DNA of 64,000 bases from Batrachochytrium dendrobatidis JAM81 (Eukaryota > Chytridiomycota > Chytridiomycetes > Rhizophydiales), in the NCBI RefSeq assembly GCF_000203795.2, contig NW_006281099.1, positions 1,414,690-1,478,689 of the forward strand, written 5' to 3'. Shown here in pieces: positions 48,411 through 60,268 of the stretch. Each line of letters starts with the position of its first letter. The stretch's first letter is position 1. A program made the translations under genes and the position numbers. The notes beneath the pieces are model-generated. The model saw only the letters and a list, made by a program, of their open reading frames with translations, had not been told where the DNA came from and did not search any database.

Positions 48411-49540
48411 ATGAAGGTTGGGTATGGAGAAGTATTGAATGAAATGCAACTAGAAATAATATCAGCAACAAGCCTCGCACTTCAAGTGAATGGGTTGGCC
48501 AAACTCATCCTCAGGCTTGGATTGTTGTATTTGAAACAATGACAAAAACACATAACAAATCAAGAATCGGCTGCTAAAAACAAAGCAGTCATAAAGAACT
48601 TGATGCTGCCAATCTTTTGGTAATGGATAAAAATCTTCAACATTGCCACAACTAATCAAACCATGGATTTTGAATGCCACTGAAATGCATTTGTAAAACT
48701 TTATCAATTCTATTTGGCATTCAATCAGATATCAACCACAACACTATTTTCTCCATTCAAATAGAATCCACAAAGCATTCATTTTAATAACATCCAAGTA
48801 TGGGTTAAACAATACAATGTGTGTAAAAAGCCGCAGTATTGGTTTATAAAGTGCCGGTTAAGCCATTGCCATATCAAAATACAGCAAACAATAGACTGAT
48901 TGACTTTTTAACCTGAAGCAGATAGACTACAATAGATGTCAATCAACAATAGACATTGTCAAAATATTGGTTAAAATGACTTGGCATTGCCAACAGAATA
49001 GCTTATTTCCAATTCTTTATAAACCCATATGGGTCCTGCAACTCTTTAAACCTATACTCGGCGATTGACATTGTATAACCATCAAGTATGTTTTTTAGCT
49101 GAAATATAATGTATAACTTGTCAATTCAGTAGACGCCAGTAGCATATGTCGAATATTTAATAATCTGTTGTGCTGAAAACAACAGTCAAACCCAATATTT
49201 GTGTTGCAATGAACAAGTCTGGTAATCGTACAATGCATGGCTATGCCAAAAAACTCCAATTTAAACTTATAATTTGATTGTGTGCATCATATGATGGATA
49301 TTGTGTTGACACATCAAGAATATCCAAGCTAATTTCTACCAAGAATGCGCAATAAATATTTAATCATTGTTTATTTCAGGACAGTCACTGAAAGATCAAT
49401 ACAAAAGTGCTCCATGTTACATGAATACAGTTGCAATGGTCCATGTCTTAGTATACATTTTTGTCTCTAAGCTCTAATAGACCAACGAGACTTGACTACT
49501 GTTTATTATAAAGCTTTTGGCTTTGTAATCAATAGTAGAC
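48411..49540. other. Gene-poor spacer with a truncated MITE
   Basis: Holds the upstream region of the coiled-coil gene and the 3' side of GPI8. MITE copy H occupies about 49165-49433. Short minus-strand frames have no motif. Confidence 0.6.
49165..49433 (-). mobile_element. MITE-like element, copy H, truncated
   Basis: The right part ends CATGTTACATGAATACAGTTG. Its interior is almost identical to the reverse complement of copy I (about 60414-60680), for example AAGAATGCGCAATAAATATT and GTGCATCATATGATGGATAT. The opposite inverted end is missing. Confidence 0.8.
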
Positions 49541-50984
49541 TTAAATCCATGAACAGATAAAAATAAAAATCATTAAAATTCCTATAGCCGCTATGATATT
49601 TGATAGTGGAACCAAAGGCTGTTTTTGAGCTGGTAACACATTGTTTCTGTTGACTGGTAAAGTGGACCCACATTCAGACTTTATCCCAGATTTACAATCA
49701 TGTAACGCATGTGAAGATGCATCTTTGGAGGTGTCGGAGAGAATAGGTAAAGTACGATCGTGTTTGGATAGCTTGAGAACAGTCTCCATTAGCTCAACGC
49801 TTTGAACCCCACCGAAAAAATCTGTAACGAGTGCCTGGAAGCAATCAAAGGATTCATTGCGTACGTTTCAAATTAGTAGACATGATTGAGATAAAACGAT
49901 TGCATTATAATATCAAGGCATACTGAAACAATACCTTGTCAAGTGGTCGGGAAAAAAGATCGCTTCGAATTCCAACATGAGATTGCATCTGCGCAAAATT
50001 GTACGTTGAAAACTAATATTACAATTGAACAAGATTAGAAATTAAAATGGTCAAGTGATACTAGAAATCAAAAAGTTTAGGTCAATCCATAGCAATGACC
50101 ATTACCAATTTAGCAAGACTTGCTTGGTCTTCGCGCTGAAGATGCTCCAGTGTTTCTAGATTATAGTAAGTAAAACGATCAATGACAGATACGCCCAAAT
50201 CATGATCTACATGGTGCGAATATGAGCTTTCGCCAGTCAAACTAGAAGCAGCAGCCAATATATTCGGACTGTAGAAGCGAGAGTACATGGATGAAGCCTG
50301 GCAAGTGTCAATCATGAAGAAGATTTCGTGGTAGCGCTTCTTTTCATACATTTGAGCAAAAGCATCAGCAATATCTTGAGCACCCAATTCTTCGGCATCC
50401 TGAAATTTAAGAAAGTCTTCGCCACCATGGCCGGTGAGGAATACGAGGATGTTGGATCTGTCATCAGTAAGCAGACGTTTGGATCTAGGGACATGTTCCT
50501 CCACACGACCGGTAAGGAGACGAATAAAGTTTTCGACAGTGACTTCGTAACCCCTGTAATCTACTTCAACATTGGAGCCATATAAATCAATGATGCGACG
50601 ATTGTTGTTGTATACGGTGGCCGGAAACTTGTTTCTAGAGTTACAAGCGACGTCATCGGCTAGCATGAGAATGATGTTGGAGTCAGGAATGCCAAGTCGC
50701 TTGACAGTACGATACATGGACAAGGTGTTTGCAATATGTCTATAGTTGAACCAAAAACGAGAAGTGCAAACCAAGACGGCCCAATTATTGGTATGGCCAC
50801 CATTGGAGAAGAAACCATCAGCGAGATGGTCTCTATCTTGCGAGTTATTGACAAAAGCCCAATTTGATAAATTCAAAGACCGAGGCTCCTTCAAAGAATG
50901 GGTGTTTTTAGACTGAGCATGAGTGGCAGTAAGTAGCAGCGAGAAAAGGACCGAGATGCAAGCAGTAGTGATGGCCAAGAGCAT
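49541..50984 (-). CDS. GPI8: GPI-anchor transamidase catalytic subunit (PIG-K / GPI8)
   Basis: GPI8 is the cysteine peptidase of the ER transamidase that attaches GPI anchors. Exons 50106-50984, 49935-50012, 49541-49834 give 416 residues. The start ATG at 50984 opens a signal peptide ([20 protein letters not shown]); the longer frame upstream begins with GTG. Motifs: [40 protein letters not shown], catalytic His in [14 protein letters not shown] and catalytic Cys in [12 protein letters not shown] second exon has [13 protein letters not shown], and the last exon [17 protein letters not shown]-terminal membrane anchor ([20 protein letters not shown]) completes the type I topology. Confidence 0.95.
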
Positions 50985-51035
50985 TGAAGTATTCGCAAGA
51001 AACAGTTCAAAGCTTGAAATTTGAGTGGTGATTGA

Positions 51036-51041
51036 CACGTG
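51036..51041. promoter_or_regulatory. CACGTG motif between GPI8 and ORC2
   Basis: GACACGTGATC sits in the 120-bp gap between the divergent start codons of GPI8 (50984) and ORC2 (51105). It is a candidate shared site. Confidence 0.4.
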
Positions 51042-51104
51042 ATCTGTTGAAGATTCAAATACAAAATTTATTGGATTGTTACTATTGATTATAGTCTTGA
51101 TAAG

Positions 51105-53273
51105 ATGCTACATCACAAAACTATACCGAATTCAGACCCAAAACTCTCTTCTCCGCTCGACTCTTCTGACAAAGAAAACTTGTCCATTGCTAACAAAAGG
51201 TCAAGTCCTCGATTGGCTTCTACTCCAAAGTCAGCAGTTATTAAATCCTCTGCTAAATCTACTCCAAAATCAACTACTACTAAATCCTCCGTTAAATCTA
51301 CTTCAACATCAGCAGCTACTAAACCCTCCACTCAATCTACTGCAAAATCAGCAGATACTAAATCAACTCCTAATCGTACTTCTCTTTCTATAGTTCGAAA
51401 GCTCAGAGCTGGTCTTGTCATAGATTCTACTCCTACTACCCCCACTCGTCGTCCATTACAGTCAGGCCAGGATGAACTAGAACAGCTTGCTAGTCTTGTT
51501 GGGGATGATTTTCCTACTCCCTCTAAATCAAAACTTTATTCATCTACTGTCAATTCCACGTCTGATTCTCCAAATAGTGTCCGGACATTGTTTGCATTTG
51601 AACAAGCGCGATCACTAACAAAGTTTATGAAAAAACATACTGAAACTACTCAGATTTTGACTCAGACCGCCTCTAGCGAACCTACGCAGCCTGACTCCCC
51701 CTTTATTTCAAAACGAAAGATAGATTCTGAGTCACCAGATGTTCAACCATCTGCTTATAGACGTTCCTCAAGAATTGCCACAACCCCAAAAAGTTCTGGT
51801 GCTCGTATCATTGTAGATTTATCCCAAAAAGTCAAAACCCAAACTCCAAATGCCACTCGAGTACAAAGAAAGCTTGCTGCTAACCACCGTCTTAAATCTG
51901 TTACATGCTCAGAAAAATCTGATTTATCCTCGGAAGCATCTATCACCAGTGAAGAAATGAGTGACGATGACGACTCGACTACCAACATAGCTGGAAATGC
52001 ATTTGTTGAAGCTCCTATAAATCATGATATTGCCATTATAGCTGATCATACCCATGAAAGCGATGAAGAGGGTCTTTGCGATACTGCTCATGATGGTTTG
52101 AGCCTCGATGTCGATCAAATTTATTCCCGCTATTTCCGCGAGCAAGTCATGTCTAAATCTTCTACATCCAACAATACTTTATCAAAACTACCTGTTCTTG
52201 AGTCAAAAAGGTTTTACGAAATTTTGGCTACTGTCCAAACAAAGCATGCAAAAGAACTCGAATTGCTTCATCATCGTCACCAACAGAGGTTCGGACAATG
52301 GTCATTTGAACTACATCAAGGCTTTAATATGCTGTTTTATGGATTTGGATCTAAACGAGATCTTATTGAAGAATTTGCTGTACAATGTCTATCCGACTAT
52401 CCAATCTTGATTGTAAATGGGCTGTTTCCTACTATTTCACTAAGGGACATTCTTTCCAAAGTTCTCAACGATGTTATTCAGCACGATGGTCAGTGCGGAT
52501 CACTTTTTGACCAAGTTTCACACATCACATCCTATTTCTCATCCTGCACCCGCCAAATTGACAGATTATATCTGGTCATTCACAATATCGACGGCATTAA
52601 TCTTCGCAATGAAAAAACCCATACTGCCTTGTCGCGTTTGGCTGAATGCAGAAATATCTACATGCTAGCAAGCGTGGATCACATCAATGCCGGTTTGCTC
52701 TGGGATACTGTAAAAATGACTCGGTTCAATTGGCTATGGCAAGATGCAACCACTTTTGCTAGCTACATTGAGGAAACCAGTTTTGAAAACTCGATGATGC
52801 TGCAGCAGTCCGAAATTGGTCTTCAACGGACTTTGCAGGTTCTGCGCAGTCTTACTGTCAATGTGCGCAAAATCTATCGCATTTTGATTGACCACCAAAT
52901 TACTGCAAACAATGAGTTGGCTGGTCACACATCAAAAGACGATATGGATCAAATGGATGAGGTTGGGCAACCTAAAGCGAAACAAGGGAAAAAGCTAGCA
53001 AAAGCTTTGCCATTTAAATCGCACCTTGTCACCAAAACGCATTCCAAGAAAACTGATTCATCAATATTTCCTGGCTTATCCTTTCAATTGTTTTATCAGC
53101 AGGCAAACGAGCAATTTTTGACAAACAACGAAACTACTTTTCGTACTCAGCTTACTGAATTCCGGGATCACAGTATTGTCAAGATGCGTACTGGATCGGA
53201 CGGTACTGAGATGTTGTATATCCCACTTGCTACAAGCGTTCTTTGTCAGCTGAGCGAAGATTCTGAATGGTAA
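51105..53273 (+). CDS. ORC2: Origin recognition complex subunit 2
   Basis: ORC2 is part of the complex that marks replication origins and loads Cdc6 and MCM. Single exon, 722 residues. The N-terminal ~330 residues are disordered and Ser/Thr-rich, with four 13-residue repeats (residues 39-90) and a KEN motif in SDKENLS. The conserved region starts near residue 350 with [20 protein letters not shown], then [70 protein letters not shown] and [14 protein letters not shown], the AAA+-like fold without Walker motifs. A winged-helix region ends the protein ([20 protein letters not shown]). Confidence 0.95.
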   Translation: MLHHKTIPNSDPKLSSPLDSSDKENLSIANKRSSPRLASTPKSAVIKSSAKSTPKSTTTKSSVKSTSTSAATKPSTQSTAKSADTKSTPNRTSLSIVRKLRAGLVIDSTPTTPTRRPLQSGQDELEQLASLVGDDFPTPSKSKLYSSTVNSTSDSPNSVRTLFAFEQARSLTKFMKKHTETTQILTQTASSEPTQPDSPFISKRKIDSESPDVQPSAYRRSSRIATTPKSSGARIIVDLSQKVKTQTPNATRVQRKLAANHRLKSVTCSEKSDLSSEASITSEEMSDDDDSTTNIAGNAFVEAPINHDIAIIADHTHESDEEGLCDTAHDGLSLDVDQIYSRYFREQVMSKSSTSNNTLSKLPVLESKRFYEILATVQTKHAKELELLHHRHQQRFGQWSFELHQGFNMLFYGFGSKRDLIEEFAVQCLSDYPILIVNGLFPTISLRDILSKVLNDVIQHDGQCGSLFDQVSHITSYFSSCTRQIDRLYLVIHNIDGINLRNEKTHTALSRLAECRNIYMLASVDHINAGLLWDTVKMTRFNWLWQDATTFASYIEETSFENSMMLQQSEIGLQRTLQVLRSLTVNVRKIYRILIDHQITANNELAGHTSKDDMDQMDEVGQPKAKQGKKLAKALPFKSHLVTKTHSKKTDSSIFPGLSFQLFYQQANEQFLTNNETTFRTQLTEFRDHSIVKMRTGSDGTEMLYIPLATSVLCQLSEDSEW

Positions 53274-53399
53274 TGATACCTTGGAGACCACGGCGTTTAA
53301 ATCATCAATGACAATGGCTATTAGTATACTTTTAAATAAAATTTTGTTTGACTTGATTGCTGCGCTTTAGTCGTGCTTGATTATGAGTAAGTAGACGGT

Positions 53400-54966
53400 T
53401 TATTTTTTAGATTTGCGCACACCACCTTCAAATCCAGGCCGTTTCTGTCCTTTGGCAGGAGCAACCTTTTTGCCAACTTTGCCATCGCTCTTTTTCCCAC
53501 CAAACTTGCGATCACGTTTAGCATCGATCCGAGTTTGAATATTCTCTTGTCGTTTGTCTTGGCGCTGTTTTTGTTCCTTAGCAACCTGTTCCTGTCGATT
53601 CTTCCATTCACCTGAACTCTTCTTTTTCTCTTGTGTTTGGCGCTTGACTGTCTTTTTTAACAATTGCAGATCATCTTTAACTTTGACTCCCTCGGCCATT
53701 TTGATGAGCTTATTCCATGACTGCGCTTCTTCAATCTTTTGTGCCTTTTCTCCATCAGTTTTTTTTAGGGTTTCAAGTTTTGCTTTTTTGGCTTCCACCT
53801 AATAGTAGTCGGATGTAAAATACATGTTAGCACTTTCATATTTAAAATCAATCACCAATATAAATACCTTTTTCAACAATGCTACAGCATCAATCGATTC
53901 CTTTTTCTTTTCTTCAAGTCCAAAATCAATCTTGCCAAATGATACATCCATTTTGAGTTCTTTGGATGCATTGGCATGACTTGGTTTTTGTACATCCATT
54001 CCCTAGTTCAAACAAACGTTTTAAAGTTGGCTCTATTTAAAGTAGATGTTGGTATAGTATTGTGAATCTACACCTACCATGGTATCATCCATTGCCTTTC
54101 GACTGTCTTTTTTCTTTAATAGATCCTCTTTGCGTTGATGTTTCTTGAGTTTACGCTTTTCAATAATATCCTGCCTGGTTTTAGGAACAGAGGGAGATGA
54201 GGCATTATCTTTGGAGTGATTGTGGTTGCGCTGATCACGAAGAGCTTGGATACGCTTTGCAAGACGATCTTGGAGCTCAACAGCTGTCGCAGCAGTCATT
54301 TTACGTGCAGAAAGTGGTGCAGTATGCATGGCTGTAGGTTGCTGCACCTTGGAATCTGTGTCTTGGTTACTTTCTTCATTTGCAGCTTGTATCGATTGAA
54401 CCATCTTTTGCTGAATCTCAGATACTGTTTTTGGTGTTTCAGGATCAAGCTATTCATAATTACATTGAAAGCAATGCATTAAAATATTGGTCAGCCAAGT
54501 CAATTCCTACCATCACATCATATACTGTGAATCGTATTCAGCAGTATATCCATCACCTATACGATGATGGGATCAGCACACCATTTAAAGCTACCTTTGT
54601 CATCCTGGCTTTTCTGGTAGCTTCCTTGATCGATTGCTTGGGGGCCTTGTTCTTTTTATTATGGCCAAAACGACCACCCTATGAACATTCAACAAGTAGT
54701 TTAAAATTCATTATAGTGAGCAATTGATACTCAATTCAATGAACTATCCAGCCCCATATCACACAAAATTCAACATACTTGGTGTGCATCATCGTCTAGC
54801 TCCTTGGGAGGAAAGTAGTGTTGGGGAGCAATCATACCCACAAGTGCTTCAAAGCATTCATGGTGGTCCAATAAACGAGTCTATATGTATTGTATATATT
54901 AAAGTAACATTAAATATATTGATTCAAAAAAAAAACCTTGACCGACTCACTCGAACCATCAGACAT
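53400..54966 (-). CDS. SURF6: SURF6 / Rrp14 ribosome biogenesis protein
   Basis: SURF6 is a nucleolar, nucleic-acid-binding protein for large-subunit rRNA processing. Six exons (minus): 54937-54966, 54779-54880, 54595-54678, 54078-54449, 53868-54002, 53400-53798, all joining in phase, 373 residues. Start MSDGSSESVKTRLLDHHECF, then FEALVGMIAPQHYFPPKE (family: IPAKYY). The middle has SARKMTAATAVELQDRLAKR and ALRDQRNH. The C-terminal SURF6 domain has VEAKKAKLETLKKTDGEKAQ, SWNKLIKMAEGVKVKDDLQL, LLKKTVKRQTQEKKKSSGEW and RPGFEGGVRKSKK. It is highly basic. Convergent with ORC2, 126 bp apart. Confidence 0.9.
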
Positions 54967-55482
54967 TTGGTCATGACTCACTACCAAATAAAGGTACCAA
55001 GACAACATACTGCAAGTGCATTACCTTGATGTCGTCAATGCTATATGTGACTTGTGCTACCGTAACCATTTAGTTGATGAAGAAAATTAAAATTGCCGAA
55101 AAATAAAAAAAAGTCAAATCTCGTTGCGACAATTTGTATTGGGAAAACTCTTGTTTGGATTGGTTTTATTCTATACAAATTGTCTTGACTTTACATTTTG
55201 TTTTATTATTGAATCACTTGCTGCGTGGTTTGGTTTGACAGATTCAATGGTAAAACAGGTGAATTAAACTCTTATTACTACAACAGAATATGGATTGAGC
55301 TGCTGTAGAAATTAGACGCTAATGGAAAGCACAGTTTGACAACAAAAACTCATTCACTAGTGTTATGTCAAAATATAAGCTAGTTTCATTTTGATGGGAA
55401 AAAGACCGAGTGGCAAGTCTTTGCATTTACGTTGCAATAAGAATCTAAACCAACATCAAATGGCAGTTTCAAAATGGAATGG
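54967..55482. other. Promoter side of SURF6 and spacer to YIPF6
   Basis: AT-rich with homopolymer runs; no gene or repeat recognised. Confidence 0.5.
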
Positions 55483-56900
55483 TCAGGTTATATTCAAATC
55501 ATACGGCTTAGCATTTTGTGTAAATACAAGAAAACGTACCAGCCATGCAATAGTCATGTAAAATAAAAAGATGGGATATACTGCCAAGATTCGCTTCTTG
55601 TCCAGATTGACATTTCCCATGAAATTAAGTGATGCTATCGAGATTTCAATCAACAAAATACACGACACGTCGAGGTAAGCTTCCATCAGTGTACCTTGAC
55701 ATATGTAGCATTAAACCAAGCATACTATGCAATAAACTAATCAATACTTACCAAATGTAGCCCATGCAAAGGCGGCAATGACTAGAATGAATTTCAAAAA
55801 GAAAGGCAAGACCCAAGTGATAATACTGACTGCAACTAATGGAAAGATGCAGTATCCAAGCACACACACACTTTGAAAAAACGATCTACAAATCAAAGTA
55901 AAAATAAATACATAAGCTACAATACACTACAGGACTCCAACAAAAAGAGTAATGCATCAATACGCCCATATTGGGGATCAAATGTGTTTGGATAGTCATA
56001 CATTTTACCACCAAGAAGCTTCGAGTTTACAGTGACAACAGCAGATCCAAACCAAATGATAAAAAATGTCGCTGAAAACACAGCGGGACCTTGATCAGAT
56101 CTAGCAGTGATGCTCAATCGACTACAATATTTCACAGATGATATGAAGAGTGTGAGAAATTTCATATTAGCCATACAGTAGATACTATAAAATGTAGCAC
56201 ACCACATATAAATCTACAAATAACTGATGTGTATATACTTACACAGAAAGAGCCAAACATAGCAAAAGCGGACCCCACCAGTCCCCTAAAAACCGTTTAA
56301 AAAGCATATTGATGACAAATTGGTTAAATCAATCACTATCAAAGAGTCGGATCGTACATACAAAGCCATGGATTAAACTCACAGTCACGCAAAATATTTC
56401 TATCTCCTTGACTAGCAGGAAGCAACACTTGTTTGACTTTTTTACCAATATTGTTCAGATCACGCATCTGGAATCAAGACAAAATACAGGTGATATACAA
56501 GTTGATGAACATCCAAGTCGAATATTAAAGCGTATAGTCATGGAAAACATAGCATTAAAATGAAAGCACATACAATAGTAACTGAAACAGGTTCATCCAG
56601 CGTGTTTCCAATAGAATGAGTAGCATCTGATCCAGAGCCAGAGCCGGAGCCGATGGAGCCAGACAGGCCATGAACAGTGGTGGCTGGAGCAGCATGAGTA
56701 GAGCTAGAAGAAGAAAATCCAGTAGTATTACCACCTAAAGGTAGTTTTGTAGATCCAGAAGCAGAAGTAGAAGCTTCAACAGGAACATTGATGGCATACG
56801 AGTCTGAGAATGGAGAAGCATTGGCAGTTGGATGAATATCCTGACTACGGTCATCTTCTAGTCGAGCATAAGCACCATTTCCAGACGGCCACTTTGACAT
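55483..56900 (-). CDS. YIPF6-like Yip1-family Golgi membrane protein
   Basis: Yip1-domain proteins are multi-pass Golgi/ER proteins that work with Rab GTPases. Exon 1 (56574-56900) starts MSKWPSGNGAYARLEDDRSQ and is Ser/Gly-rich. The next exons read MRDLNNIGKKVKQVLLP, NILRDW, then DWWGPLLLCLALS, as in YIPF6 (LRDWDLWGPLILC). Further pieces: SDQGPAVFSATFFIIWFGSA and VVTVNSKLLGGKM (family: VWFGAVTITLNSKLLGG), a hydrophobic series, and KKRILAVYPIFLFYMTIAWL. About five membrane segments are expected. The C-terminal end is 55483; internal exon borders are only partly fixed. Confidence 0.82.
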
Positions 56901-57878
56901 GGTTAATATTAAACAATGTTTTGAATCAGATCCGAACTTGCAGAATAGAGTTGATGGAATGCAAGACGTTCAAGTCCAAATCGGGTTTCACAGTTGAAGA
57001 CAAGGAATGAGAACGGATGAAATTTATTTATATTTCAACTGCATTTTGGCATCTTTTGATAGCACCAAGTAGACTGTTGCAGCTTAAAACCTAGAGTCTT
57101 TGATTTGTAAAACTGAAAGATGGCTTTAGGTTAGCGTAGACTCTACAAGTGGAATACTGAAGCTCGCGTCAGAACAAGATCAGCAGATAGTCATCATTAG
57201 ACTAAATGAGGAACGTTGTGCTATATTGCATCAGAAGGATCAACAAGTCAGATTGTCACTGTGATGTAGAAAACACAAACGATGGATATTCTTGCCATTC
57301 AAATCAACAATTTACCGATGTTTGTAAAATAACATCACCAAGAAAATACATTTTGAACTAAACAATCTGATTGCAGTAGACTGACAACATTTTTGAGCAG
57401 ATACACTTGATGTATGCGGAGCAACAGGCAGAACACATTTCATTTGATGAATCGTTGATACTTGTGGATCAAAAAGGACACAAAACACATTTATGGATCA
57501 AGAACACAATGTTAAAGGTTAAACAATGAATTCACACCATGTGTCACAAGCAATACTAGATTGTCATGTAAGACAGTGTTGGCAACTACAAACTGAACAC
57601 TTGATAAAGACGACGCGAACTTACAGTCCATGCAAGCTTACAACTCCAACTCTCTTCCTCAGAGTTTCATGGTGATCGTCTCACAAACAACACACCAACA
57701 AGTACGGTTCAATTAGATTACAATTACTTTCTAAATGCATTATTACTCTGAGACTGTCGACAATTTCTTGTTTTTTTGCCCGTTTTCTCGCTGCTGTACA
57801 AGGAAAAATCGCAACTTGTAGGCTTGAATTGCTCCAAACTTGTCAGGAATCAGCTATTGGAACCTTCATACCACTGCC
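56901..57878. other. Divergent intergenic region between YIPF6-like and ADA3
   Basis: 978 bp with short, motif-free frames. No MITE, tRNA or CACGTG noticed. Confidence 0.5.
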
Positions 57879-60268
57879 ATGTCCTCATCGATTCCTATTA
57901 TAAGCAGTACTACACAATCACAGACTTCTATTACAACTTCCTCTTCCAAGTTTCTTGAGCTGCCGCAACTGTCGTTGGAACCATTAGAGATTCCTTTTGC
58001 CAACCCTGCTGTTCCATTATTGTATTCTGCATATATTGATCCTTCTGCTAGTCTATCCACTTCTACTAGTACTGTCTCCACTACTGGTGGTGGTTCTGCA
58101 TCGGTCGATACCTTTCCTGGAACTTTATTTACTCCATCTCATATAGATGGCAATACCTCGCACACAACTGCCGCTACTTCAATCATTACAAAACCTATTC
58201 CATCTGTTGCTGCCATGTCCTCTCTACATGCTGAGCTGGCTTCCCTGGCCAATTTGGCCACACAAAGAGTCTCTAGTCTACTCTCTAATCAAGTCAGTTT
58301 GTCTGAATGGCTAAATAGAGTCGATCCCCATCGCACTCTCAGGCGAGATATTGAAAAGGACAAAGGTGAGCGTCGATCTCGTTCCGTAAAGCTCAAGATG
58401 CCCACTACTACTGCTGGTAATATTACTGCCCCATCTACATCTGCCATTGCAACCGCTGCTGCTGTTGCATCTTCCGGTGGTGTTCATAATGACCGGAGAG
58501 GTGATTTGTCCTCGCAAGTACTATTAGGCTTATCGTCATCTACTGCTTCGCGTTCAAAGGCTACAGCAAATGGTCTTGGTGCATTGGGTTCATCAACACC
58601 ATCTTCCGATATTCAAATTAAATCAGAGCCTTACTCTGCATCCATCTACAATCCCAAAAAACGATCCTATGAATCAGACAAGCCTATTGCTAAATCTGGA
58701 GGCGAAAATGGTTCCATCAGACTGGCCATCACTCAAAATGGCATAATCAAAATTACTCCACCTGTAAATATTGCTGCTGCTGCTTTGGATCAGACTATGC
58801 TTTCTTCCAGCACTCCTCAATCTTCATCTACTTTAATACGTACTGATCGAGAGCGTAAACTAGTAAGTTTCACTTTATTATCACTTGGTTGATGGATCTT
58901 GTCTAAAACAAATGATGTTTGAATAGAGCAAATCACATAGCATTCAAAAGGAGCGTAGTCGACGGCGTGGTACATCTACTGCTGCTAGCGTAAATGACGA
59001 TGCATCTACTCGTGGCACTCCTGAGCCTGAAATTCGCCTCAATCTTGATGGAGATTTTTCGACTTCCAAAGCGCCTCCAAACCAAGTTCCCATTGCTCAA
59101 TTTTGGGCATTTTTTGAACAGTATTATCGAAACATGACAGAGGATGACTTGCGAGCATTGAGCCAAAAGGTAACACTTTGATGTCACAGTACAAAAAGTA
59201 TATTGATTTTTAACCATGTTTTTTTAGGGTGATGATGTGACACCATTCCTTATTCCTCCACTTGGAATCCATTTTACAGAACAATGGCATGCAGAAGATC
59301 AACGCATATTTGCCATGTTTGAAGAGGGGGCGACCAATCCAAGTTTGATGGCCAATCGCGAGTACATTGAAATAGATGAAGTCATTTTTGAGGGCGATAT
59401 GATGCTGGGTACACTGAGCGAGCGTTTAATGAGTGCCCTTGTTCAAGAAGGCGTTGTTCCTGATATTAAATTCACGGATGATGATGATGATATGGGCGGT
59501 ACAGGCACAGGAAGCAAAGTAGGTAATGGACCTACAAAAACGTTTCTATCAGGTGCAGCGAGTGCGTTGGGGTTAACTGGAACCACAGCGTCAGCGAGTG
59601 CGGCAGCAGCAAAACATCGAGCTCGAGCAGATCTAGCAGTATTTGAAGATCGACTGCGACTTGAATTAGGGTTTCTTGGACTAATTGATGCTCCTGATTC
59701 AGAAGGCGCTGAAAATGTTCAAGATGATGAAATATTTTCGGAACTGAGAACAAAGCAGGAAGAGCTACGGGAACAAATGGCAATGAATTCTAGACGCAAG
59801 AAGCGTGTACATGATATTGCAGAGAAATGGATGGGATGGCAAGAATACAATGGGCTATTGGACGAAATCAACAAGAATCTTGAGCAAGGATTTGCAAAAC
59901 GATTGGTGAGTTGCAAGATTCCAGTATTGATTGTTTTAGTTATTGCAATGCCTTATATTTGATTGATATTGTAGAAGTCGGGCAAATCACGAAAAGGCAA
60001 AAAACAAATCAAAGATCATCGACCTGTATCTGAATCTCTCTTGTCTGCACTAGAAAGCCGAAAGAAACTAATTCATGGAGTTGGAGATGTGTTTTTTCCT
60101 GTCGATAAATTTCTTCCCCCAACCGAATCCATCTTTAATCAGCTTTCACCAGCCGATGCGCCTTATGACACGGCTTTGCCAGATTTTGCCAATGCAAGTC
60201 CAAAATCTATTTCAGCCAGTGCACCTGCTCTATCTACTTTATTCGAAGACTTTAAAATCCCGTCTTGA
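57879..60268 (+). CDS. ADA3: Transcriptional adapter ADA3 / NGG1 (SAGA HAT module)
   Basis: ADA3 links ADA2 and GCN5 in the histone acetyltransferase module of SAGA. Exons 57879-58862, 58927-59169, 59228-59905, 59975-60268 join to 732 residues. The N-terminal ~300 residues are Ser/Thr-rich, with DHRTLRRDIEK-like charged text (residues 150-180). The middle has FWAFFEQYYRNMTEDDLRAL and PPLGIHFTEQWHAEDQRIF. The C-terminal ADA3 domain has LDEINKNLEQGFAKRLKSG and PVSESLLSALESRKKLIHGV, ending FFPVDKFLPPTESIF. These match the conserved C-terminal helices. The ATG at 57879 is the first in frame. Confidence 0.92.
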
